64,000 nt of DNA from Tubiluchus corallicola (Eukaryota > Priapulida > Priapulimorpha > Priapulimorphida > Tubiluchidae): assembly GCA_030141605.1 (NCBI GenBank), contig JAQGDQ010000008.1:758501-822500 (forward strand). The letters are read 5' to 3'. Positions within the stretch are counted from its first letter, which is position 1; each line of letters starts with the position of its first letter. This document shows positions 35,201 to 46,900 of this stretch, in pieces. Both the position numbers and the translations under genes were made by a program. A model generated the notes under the pieces. The model worked only from the letters and a program-made list of their open reading frames with translations, made no database searches and was not told the DNA's origin.

Positions 35201-37901
35201 TTAGATTTGGGCTAGATTAGATCAGATCAGATCAGACCAGCTGTCATGTCAGATTAAAGAGATGTAACTTGGCAAGTGTTTCTTTGCCACAGCACCTTTT
35301 TTACTGCCACAACATTGGGTGTCAACAAACTTAAACTTTACCGCCTAATTGTACCAAATGCTTTCAAGATTCGCTTTTCTCTGGAGGTAACAGATTTCCT
35401 AACTAGGTGTGCTGTTGTGACTGAAATGTTCCCTGAAATTCCTGCTTTAAGAAACTGTGTAAAGAAACCCCTGCACGTCTGTTTAAAAAAAATAAGTTCT
35501 GTCACAGCTCAGATTACACATGTTATACCAGGATAGTGTATTTACACAGTAGTCTGTGATTATGCCTGCCACTGTGCTTTTGTACTATGTCTTTTAGAGC
35601 TCTATTTTTTCACAGATAGACACAAGATTCATCATTTGTCCTTTCTTCCACTCATTTAAGGAGATGGTCTTAGACTACCAGTAATATTAGGCACCGAATA
35701 AAGCATCAGCAGAATAATTAAAATTGTTTTATTGTTTTCACTTTTTTATTTCAGTTTTTGTGCACTCTTGACCCTTGTACATCATGAATGTCTTGAAAAA
35801 ACAGGTCTCAAATTTGAGTCCAATTCTGAAGTTTTGAAATTCAGTCTTAAATATTAATTCTGCTAATTTTGTTTTAACATTGAAATTGTAACGACTTTGT
35901 TTTTCATACATGATGTGCACAAGTGAGCATTTGGTATTTAGATTAGAATTGAAGGGGTGTTTTTAATTTCATTCCAATCGAATTGAGGGTTATGAAGAAT
36001 TCAACAGTTCGATTACATTTCTTTGTCATTAAAACATTTGAAACATCATGCAATCAGTACACTTTAGCTGTGATCTCTGTGCACAATTTTTTAACAACTA
36101 CTGAAACCAATTCGATGCAAGTTTGAAAACCAAAAGTGCTATTTGATTTGAATTTCATTTCTGATAGTTTATGCACCCACCAAATAGTTTGCCGTCTGAG
36201 TTATATTCTTAGTTGAAGTAATGATGGCTAGAATCTCAAATTTGAACCAAACACAAAATGTTTTATCAGATTTCTTGATTTTTCTTTAAAAATCCTCACT
36301 GTGTCTTTGTATTTATTTAAGCTTCATATATGTAAATGCTCGGAAAGCATGTTTCACTTTTATGGTTCATCCCATGGCAAACTTTACATTTATGCACTTC
36401 TCTATATTTTCTGATTTTATTCATCCCTCGAGCTACAGAGAGAGAAAGAGAGTTTTTCGTGATGATTTTGTTATCATTATATTAAGCATCTTGTTTTTTG
36501 CGGCAGTAACGGTTCTGATATTGATCGAAAAATAGAAATACACATCGAATAAATATTTTATTTTCCACTTGTTGTTATGGATTTAATCAGAAAACTGAAT
36601 ATTTGAACAAGCCACTTCATGAAAGATTAGTCCGTTGCGTAAACTTTCTACACTGTGATGCTTAATTAGCATTCACATTTCAGACATGCATCGACCCCCT
36701 GCAGCTGGGAAACTTTTGCGATAAATTTAATTAATTTCGAGAAACATTCGTTTTACACGTTTCGCTTTCGTGTTACAGAAAGTACTAGAATTTGAGAATA
36801 GACATTGTGACATCAGTTGTTAGAAAAATTCAGTTGATTTGCATTAATTAATTACTAGCCAAACCCCGCAAAAGAATTTTGCGCATAAACTCACAACAAC
36901 AACCCACACCACACCAACCTGCCACACCACTCAAAATACACCATACCATATCGCCCATATCATACTGCAACACCACGTACACCATATCACAACACGACAC
37001 CACCCACTCAACACCACACCCACCAAACCACACCACACAACCACCCACCACCACACCACACAACACCCACCACATCACGCGGTGATCATGATGTTGATGG
37101 CGATGATGACACCTACAGCACCAGCACCAACAGTATAGTATCACAGCAAAACCATTCAGAACATTTTGCACAATGTCGAAACTGTGTGCTATAATAAATG
37201 CTCTTAGTCTCCCTGCCAATGATCAATAATGCATGGGCATTCTACATAGTTTTGTTTGCTGCTTCTCAGATGATAATAGGCTAACACAATTTACTTACAT
37301 GTAAAATCTACAACACAGTAGAACGGCGGTTGACAACAATGCCTGAAACAGCCGCGAAATTGATCAAACTCAAAGACAATGGATATTCCAAATAGCGTGC
37401 AGCTTAGGGGGGTTGAAAAAGAACCTTGAAATACACCCTTCCCGTTTCGTCTACTGGACATTTCTCCTAATGAAACCTTCGGCATTTTGTAGACCGTTTC
37501 GTCCTCTTTCTGTGAGTGTGCTTATTTTTTCCCAACATGCCCAAACAGTTTCACAAATTGAGTTTTTCTAGAGGGTGGTTAAGCAGTTTTTTGCAAAATT
37601 TGCGTGGTTGGGTCCGGGAAGATGCAGTGGCCCTCCCGTGAATTCTACACCCACCGCTGAACGGGTTATCTAATCCATAGCCAACACCAACACCGGTCGA
37701 TTCTCGTTCTTCAGAAATAAGAGGTATACGTTTTGCAAAAATCGACCGAAAATTTACCATTTTTGGAGGTTTTTCGCCCCCTGTTCCTCCCGATGGGCCC
37801 GATTCGAAAAATAAACCCTAATGGCACGACACTAGATGGAGACCTTTCGTTTGATATATAAATCGCCGCAAATGGTGCCACCGTCGAAGCTGTAGCCTCG
37901 A

Positions 37902-37933
<32 letters not shown>

Positions 37934-40900
37934 ACTTACCAGCGAAATTAATATGTACGATATTAGTAACAATTCGCCACCCTTTCACAAAAATCAATAG
38001 TCACTTTTGCACTTTGTAATATTATTGAACAGAATTTGTAATGTTGTTGTACAGAATTATAAATCACTTAATTATGCATTTTGCTATTACATGTATAAAA
38101 ATGGTGATAAACTTTCTTACTTACTTGATCCAGTTTGCTGATGTTTTGATCAGCTAAAATGTATTACATCATGGGGTAGGACTTCTTACACTTGTATAGG
38201 GTGCTTCGGGTATGAATCTTACGAGCCATTCGTGTCCTACTAAATAAGGCAGTATCCACTTTTGCCGTGCATCTAGTTATTTGACTAGAGCCATTGACAG
38301 ACTAGTAGTAAGAAAACATCGTACATTACCTTATGCACACACGCACGCGTGATGTATGGAATATTGTCTTTGCAGGGGAATTTTTAGTGCATCATTCTTA
38401 TTTCTTGTTTCTACCAAATACTTAGTCCACTTCTGTATGAATAGTTTTCCCAAGAAAATGAATAAAACTTGGTATACAGGTAGACAGTTGCAGCTCTTGT
38501 AAAATTGATAAAATTCATCTTGGCTAACGATGAAATGTTACAACTGCCGGCTGATTTGCATTTATCACCTGATAGTTGCTAGAGCATAATTCCGGTACAG
38601 CTTCCAGTAAATGTAGAAACATTTTATAGCATTTCTTTATTCTCAAGAAAATTTCCTAATACCGACGACGTTTTTCTGATTTCAGTTTCACGAGATCACG
38701 CATTTTAACTATCCGTTGACAGGACTAATAATACAATGAATATTGTGCATTGGGATTTCCAATTGTTTTAATGTGATGCTTATGATAATGATCATACTAA
38801 TTTTCAATTTTGTAAACGGAAGCAATCCACGCAAAAGTAATTCTTAGTGAGCGAAATCGAAGCAATTACTCCTAATAGGAAATAGAAAGACACAGCATTT
38901 TAGTCCACCACTGTAGATTGTCTTCTTGAGAAAAGGAATAGAATAAAAATGCAAAAAACTTCACTAAAAAGTAACTCAAAAGTAATAAAAAGCCTTTTCC
39001 CCTTTATAATGATCTTTTGTCCATTTTTAGTCATTTAACTTGAAAATGGTCACAGTGAAACACGCTTGTCTTTTCGTTTCTTCAGGTGAAATTTTTTATT
39101 AAAGAATAGTTCACCTTTAATTACTTTTTTCTTGTGTTGCTTTTCACGTTCAAAGAGCAAGAAGCACTATGTGAAATCTTCAAAGTGCAACATAATCTCA
39201 ATTAGCTATGTGGGGCTTTTGGTTCGTAGTTACATAAACAAATATTTCTTTGTTTTGTTATGGCATTTGTGTAGTCATCACTAGCTAACATCATGAATTT
39301 AATTATAACAGTTAAAACAGAACTTGGGCACTGACATTATTTTGTAATAATGACAAGATAATACAAAATATCCAGTTGATATAAAACTAAAAATTTGTTA
39401 AACCACGAAAAGGCATTTTCCAAGAAATAAACGATTTTACAAAAGTGTTTCATACAATTTACTGTAGCAACACGAAAACTTGAAAATGCATTGCAACTAA
39501 TAACACCCATCAGTAGATTGAAGATGGTAACTTATTTAGACAGAGAAGCTTTAGATTGGCAAGTTTAATTTCTTTTCAGTCAAACCTTAGTTAACAAGTG
39601 AATTCCATAAGTCAGTGAGCCACTTCTAATGCTGAAGATTCTACCCTGTGACGTACTTCTGCAAGAATTAGAAGTATTCCTGCTTGTTGTTTATTTGATA
39701 GCCATCAAAGACTGCCTAAAGTTTATTTACAGAGACAAATAGTTTGATTTAGATGGTGCATTATTATGACGAGTACATAAACCAGACGCCATCTTAAACG
39801 CAGACTGAACTTCTGGGCGCTGTATACTTTTTGTTTAGGGGGACGTTTTTTCTTTTAGTTTTCTGGAATCTATTTGCGCAGTCGACAAATAACTTAAATT
39901 TGTTCTTTTGGAAGTTAATTAATTAACCGTAATTTCCGGTATCAAATAAACAACAAACAGGAATATTTCTAATTCTTGCAGCAGTACGTCGCAGGATAGA
40001 ATCTTGAGCATTTTGTAATTTCGAGCTGACTTAGTGATGTAATTTCTATGCTAGTTATCAAGATTTTATGCAGCCCTTTTGTTGTAAGAAAATTCTCGTA
40101 AGTTTCGACACACTGCAGAAGCACGTTACATGAGTCTGCTCGTACTTTTCCTATGATAATAAAATATAGAAAAGTAAGGTTTTGCTGATTATAGGTTTAT
40201 TAGAATGTAAATTTTATTTTGTGTTTATAGTATGAAGTAATCAGGCATTTTAACTAATTTCTACAGGATTGATTAGGGTAATGTCTTTAGCGATAATTGT
40301 TGTTTTTTGCCAGTTCTTCCCAGTACTGAGAGAGTTTGATGAAATCCAAATTCCGTTTTCCATTTAAAAGCTTTGTGATGTGTGCCATCTTTTGACATTA
40401 AACAAACTTATTTTTATTGACTAATGCTAGGATTCGCAGCTGAGAGAGTCATGATTCATGAATTCTGCTATTACAAGCTGAAGCCATAACGTGTTTGGTA
40501 TTCACAGTTCACATTACCACAAATTGAAACTGGATTCAACGTCATCCATTAGGAAAATTTAAATTACATGTAAAAATTATCTGTCTTTTTCCTGTGTTAT
40601 TTAAATAATCATCTTCACTTACCCACATAATCATATTAGTGTACATATCAGGAAAGGTGGAGTGGGTGAACATTAGCAATTGCTAAAAGTCAAACAGTTC
40701 GCTGAAAACGATGATTAATGAAGATTTCTTTTTTGTTTTAGGGAAAATCATTTTAAATGCATCCCCTCTCGGGGCTAAGATAAAAGATGAGCACGAAACT
40801 GTTGTGGCTTCTTCGTAAGTTTCTTTGTTTATAACTTTTTAATAAGATTTTTATGTATAACAGCTTTATTAGTAGCAATATCTTTGGGCACAATATTTCT

Positions 40901-43900
40901 TGGCAGTCAGTGGCGTATTCTGTTTAGAGGCAAGATTTTGTTACAGGCACAGAATTGAAAACGATCTTATTCGTTTATTGAATTATGTTGTCATGTGTTA
41001 ACTCATTGCTTGCTCATCCATTTTTGATGGAAAGTTGACAAACAGCAGCAAAGCAGGTGTTGATTAACTTACACCTGATGGATGTGCTAAGTGACATTTA
41101 AGCTACTATATTAAAAAAAGTTGTGCAATGCAAGAATTTAAATACTAAAGAAAACTAGTGCTAGTGAACAACTTTATGGGTACGTGCGGGTGATTGGCTA
41201 ATGAAAGCCATTGTCGTTATTTCAGTACATAAAATGAATAACAATAATAATGATATTTTACTGACCTCGGAAACAATATTAAGAAAGTTATTATCATTCT
41301 AGTAAATTAACTTCATCAACTTATCGTTATCTCATTGGTAAGCAAAAAAATGCTTATCACTCCACTACAGTTATTTTTTGTTGTAAGGTTGGCATTATAA
41401 TTATGTTTTGATTATTAACAACAAATTCTTTTTTCTTGATAGTACATATTAAATTAACAAACTTTACATTTTGACATTACATGTATTTTATATTGAGCTA
41501 AGGAGACCCCAGGACAGATCCTTCCTTAATGCCCTTATTCTGGGTTTAATGTTTATAACATGAACATGTCCAGAACGGTCACTCAAAATTATTCATAAAT
41601 TGAAGCTGAAACGCAGGCAGTGTGTTGTTAGCTGGTTATCACGGATGGCGAATTAATTATCGTTTACATTAATGGATTACTTTCAGTTCGCTGGCTGACG
41701 ACCTGGCAATTAGTGACCTGAGCGAGAATGAATTACCGTCATCTTCTCGAGATATGCAAGCCTTGCCTGGAAAGGATAGGTAATAATTCATTTCACATTA
41801 ACTGTCTTCTAGAAGATTTCCTGCTTTTAGCATCTATGAATTTCTTGCACGAGACTTTCTACAAACCAACCCTTTCTTCTCTTTTTACCTTTTTATTAAA
41901 TTTTTCAAGCAAAACAGTTAATATTTTTACTTTTAAATTTGGAATTATTTTTAAACTAGCCTAACCCCGTAAAAAGAATTTTGCTCACAAATGAATATAA
42001 AACCCATACCACCCGACCACATTACCCACATGACACCTCCTACACCACACTTGCCTCACCACGCACAGCACACAACCCTCACCACATCACACCACAACAC
42101 CCACACACCACACCATCCACCCACGCCACTCCCACCAACCATGCCCACTGCCATACCAATCACGCCATACCACACAACACCAAACCCACCACATCACATG
42201 GTGATTATAATGATGACATTGGTGATGATGGTGACAACGAAGAAGACACCTACAACATCAACACCAACAACACAGCAGCATAGCGAAACCATGCAAAACA
42301 TTTTGCACCAAGTTGAAATTGCATGTTATGATAAATGCTATTAGACCCATCCACCAATGATTAATAATGCAGGCACATTCTACATAGTGTTTGCAAACTG
42401 CTCCTTTTGATCATAATAAAGTACTATTATAACACCCAGCAGCAGCTTTTACTGAAGCAAAATTATAGGCAGGGTACAAAGGTTGACGTCAGAACAATGG
42501 TTTTGCATCAGCAGTTTTCTAAGCGAGAAGCGCCCAAAATGGAATCTCCAATCAACTCGTTGCAGCTCCTTTTGGTGGAGACATCCTAAAATGTGACCCA
42601 CATCGTCGTGTAGCCCCATTCCTCCTCTTTCCAAAGAGCTATATATCTCCTTCCAAGAGTCCCACCAGAAGCTAGAATGTTTTTTATAGAGGGCATTTGG
42701 TCAAAATTTCGAAGAAAATGGGGAGATAGGCTCATTGCGAGACGCCGTGGTCCTCTCGCAAATTCTAAATATGCCTAATATACCCACCAATGAATAGGCT
42801 ATCTAACCATAACTGGCACCGTGCCTGGCACATTCCCATTCTCCAGAAACAAGAGGTATAAGTTTTGCAAAAAACAGGTGAAAAGGGCCATTTTTGGAGG
42901 TTTTTCGCTCCCCCCTTTCCTCACGGTGGGCTGGTTATTCAAAAAATAAACCATCAGTGAAATGACACTAGATCAAGAATTTTCGTCGTTTGACATATTG
43001 ATCGCCGTGAATGGTGCCGTCGTCGGAGCTATAGCATGGAATCTTATATATATATAAGCCCCATACCGTCGAAATTAATATATAGAGATATTAATAAAAC
43101 AGACGAAGTATATAGTCACACAGAAATGTCAACATGTTTTCTGCATTCAAATAATATGTGAACAAGAAGAAAGCACTACTAAGTATAATGGCTGGAAACC
43201 TGGCAATGTCTAATTTAATTGGAAACTGATCTTTGCAAGATGATTGATGTAATGAGCATTTAATTACCAGAATGCATTGCGTCATGTGGCCTATTTATTT
43301 TTAAGTTAAAATTTTTAATGCGGCACTACATGACTCATCGGCAGTCTTGCAAAGATCACTCCTTAATCTACTCATCCAATGCACATGACTGTTTTTGGCA
43401 TTGTATGTGTGCCTGGAATCTTTAGCACTTTACATAAGAATAGTTGCTGAAGCATTTTTATTTGCATTTTCATTTGTCCTGATTATGTGTGGTTATGATT
43501 TTTAAGTTATTAAATGCACACAACATGTTGATCACATTGATAATCCTTATGTGTTTGTTTAATGTAAACAAAGAGGAAGGGCTTTCTGAGGTAGAGTTTT
43601 ACATGTATCAAACTCATGTAAAATTAGTACCCACATGTGCTAATGTCATGAAAATGCATATGAAATGTAAATGCTGCTATTTGAAGACAAAATTTTTGCC
43701 AAATTATTTGTTAGATAACCCAACATGCTCGATTATATTATTCTTACTCTAAAGAAAAAAGTGTACTTGCTTGGCTAATTTGTAGCTGCTGTAAAAATAA
43801 TGTTAAAGACATTTAAATTATCAATTGTTTTGTGAAGTGTAATTACAATTGCAACTAGTTGTTTGCTTCATTTAAAGCAGTGAAGTGCCAATGGTGTACT

Positions 43901-46900
43901 GGAAAACAATGTGTTTTTATAGACCTTTGTGAACTGTTTCGAGTGGACTCAGCACCCATTATCAGTGAGCTTTGAATGAAAATTTACTGATATGAATGCA
44001 GTTTGAAAGAAAAAGTGTGATAAAATAATAACTGTGCCAGCAAAATTTTATCATAGTTTTTTCAAGTGTGCTTTACATTACAAAAGTTTTGTTCAAGGAT
44101 GACTGAAGGTGGGTTGTAGGTATCAAAACATTCATTGCAATCTTCAATTAAAAATATTGTTTTTGTTACATGGTGGTGCTTTTATTTTGATCATTCTTCG
44201 ACTGCTGCTTTCCATTCCTGGTGGCCAGCTCTATATTTATTTTGATCTTTTAAAACACACAGTGAATTAAGTGAGCACTCAAGAAAGTTTGTGAGTAAAG
44301 ATTTCAGAAACACCCATTTGGAAATGTATTAGAATAATTTCTCAGTAACTTCCAGCAGTTCCAGAACTTTAATTAGATACTTACTTTTTGACTGCTTACT
44401 TTTTGCAATAATCAATTTTTTATTTTTTCTGGGTGATTATTAATCAAAGTAATTTGTACATTCCGATGCTTCTTATGCAGTGACATTTTATTATGTCCAT
44501 AAAATCATTTCATAATTCATTTGAGGAATTGATGTAATTTTCCTCTGTGACTTGTAAAAAGACCATGAACGAGTGTTTTATGATTTGACGTGGAAAATAG
44601 CTCCTGTCTATGACTAATTCAATCACTGTAACCAACTGGTTATTGATCATAGTCGTAGCTGAAAACAAATTATCACCGAATGTCGCTGCACCGTAATGCA
44701 GATTGTATTAGCTTTGACAAATGGTTTTTGTCATCGTATGATATTGTATGTAATCGTTTAAGCTTTTTTGAAAGGACGACATTTAATATTTTAATATGTG
44801 GCTGCTACTTCATCGTTTGGCAAGACTGTAAGGCTTAATACAAATAGCAGGAAATCACTTTTGCACATTCTATAATGAAATTATAGAAAATTCAATAAAA
44901 AACTTTTACTACAAACCAAATGCAAAATTTATTTTACATGAGCTTTGTTATCTGCTACAGCATTTATCAAAATAGGAAAGAATTGTTCAGATGCAGTTAA
45001 TAAAAAGTTGAGAACATCCGTAGGGTGTATTAATAACTATCTAATCAAAATTAATGAAATACATACTTAGGGTTAAGATTAGATTGTACATGAATAAATT
45101 GCCTAATTCAAACAATGTGCTAGACATAGCTTTTGTGGTGGGTTGGTTTAAGTTAGTTCCAAACATTAGTTAAGACTTGGCTTTGGTTAACCTTTTTATG
45201 TTTTTGCTACCCAATTGTATTATATTTTTGTATTTGTACATCCTCTGAGTAACAATATTTAACCTGTGAACTTTAAAATAGTCAACAGTTTGCTATTGAA
45301 ATGTAACTGGAAATAAACAGTTGGTGTAAGTTCGACGGTGTAGATCATAAATGTATTTGCTCACTGAAAAGAGCAAAGTTCGTAGCTATAGAATTACGTG
45401 ATGAAGCAAATTTTTAAAATTCAGAATAGAAAGACAAGTGCCATTATATAGCTACTAATGTTCTTTGTACTTGTTCAAGGGCAAATCTAATGTTCCAAAT
45501 TATTTAATGGCATTTAATAATTAATTACTTTTTTCTAAATTAAATATGACATTGAAATTGTCGAGTATCGGTTTTCTTTTGCAAGTGGCGTGGACAGTTT
45601 GTGAAACGCGTATGCACGACTTACTCTCGTTTTGTTGCTGTTATGCTTTCCTGCGTTATTTAATTACATTCTGTGCAATCTTGCAAACGTTCCTGCCATT
45701 TTTGCTGACACAAACTGACTGGCTTCGTCAACGAATCTGTGATACATCAATAATGGAAGCGTACATTTACCAGAGAAGCCTTTAATTGCAGTGTATGTGC
45801 ATCAATGGGCTTCGTGAAAACGAGTTACTGTGTTATTGCCGCATAGCACACTCTAATGGAAAAATGAGAAAGTCTGGCGTTAGGGAAGGGCTTCGTCCAT
45901 TTGGGAAATCGACTGATGTTGCCTTGTTTCTACTAGCAAAATTACCCGTCTTACATCGGCATCTCAGACAGTGTTCTCAAGATCAGGCAACTAAGGCAAA
46001 ATTTTAATATGAGTAGGCTTGCATTGCCGCAGGTCACTGTTTTGTAATTTAGAAATGTCGAGACTTGCTCAAATATAACTAAGTCAGTTTAATCCACTGA
46101 CCCTGATTTACTGTGGCACAACAAACAGGTATTCCCTGCCAGTTTTTTCCAGTTTTTGCATAACGAAAATTGTTTTGTGATATATTCTCAACTGATGTAG
46201 TAAAGTCTTATAAATTGACAACTAAAATTATTGCAGAGAAGGGAAATTAACTTATACCAGTGTCACATCTTAGTATACTCATGTTAAATACATTCACCGC
46301 AACAAGGGCCTTATATAGTTTAGGACCTCCACTTCACCAATTACATTACCTTTGTATTTGGTCTCAAATGATAATTCACTGAGAACACAAATCATATAAA
46401 AACTTTTAAAGATTATTTCCATTTATATGTTATGTAAGGTAGTCATAATAATTAAAAACCTAAACACAAATGTCCAAAAAAGTTAGCATTTATAAAATTT
46501 ATTCTGCAAGTGGGCTAAAATGCAACAAAATGTATTTATGGCCGGCTCTGCCACATACCATGCTGTAGAGCTACATAGTCATTCTTGACGTTATGAAGAG
46601 AGGGAGGCCTTTTCAGCAGCTTCCCTGTCTTCAGCTTCAACAGGGTCCTGAAATTCTTCGATTTGTACTGAATTCTTGGATCTTAGATCAAGATTGAATT
46701 TTGCTAAGCCTTTACGTATAAATAATGCTGTAATCCAGGATGTACTGATACTCTGCTTTCATTTTGAAAGACTAGAAAATAACATCTTTGACCATCTTTT
46801 TTAATACTTTTGCGCGTTCTAACTTGCTTTGATTGACAGAAAAAATTGCTGTTTTTGATAATAGCCCTCAGCAAATATCTTTCATGCCTGTTGTTTATTT

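Larger units (their letters stand above)
19915..40741 (+). other. 20.8-kb AFF intron with decayed repeats
   Basis: Donor gtaagt at 19915; the acceptor (tttgttttag) ends at 40741. No exon is needed to keep phase and none was recognised. Separately listed contents are: a 2.4-kb inverted-repeat element (24140-26530), a candidate solo LTR (27879-28416), a LINE tail (29865-30225), a CRE-rich tandem repeat (30711-30900), a CT tract (32080-32310), a related repeat (33140-33640), a 41-bp tandem array (34229-34351), and one copy of a dispersed 1.1-kb repeat (36854-37965). The stretches 19915-24140, 38000-40700 and most of the rest show only AT-rich DNA. Confidence 0.7.

Noticed and set aside
35935-36190. 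Possible small hAT-like element with aattcgat motifs
   Set aside because: Some resemblance to the 11662-11939 MITE interior and atttggt near both ends, but no convincing termini or target duplication.
36848-37219. A 123-codon minus-strand frame, plus similar frames at 41981-42344
   Set aside because: They arise from the CACC-rich zone of the dispersed 1.1-kb repeat. Composition is extreme (His/Thr/Pro or Val/Gly/Cys) and the two copies do not preserve a frame.
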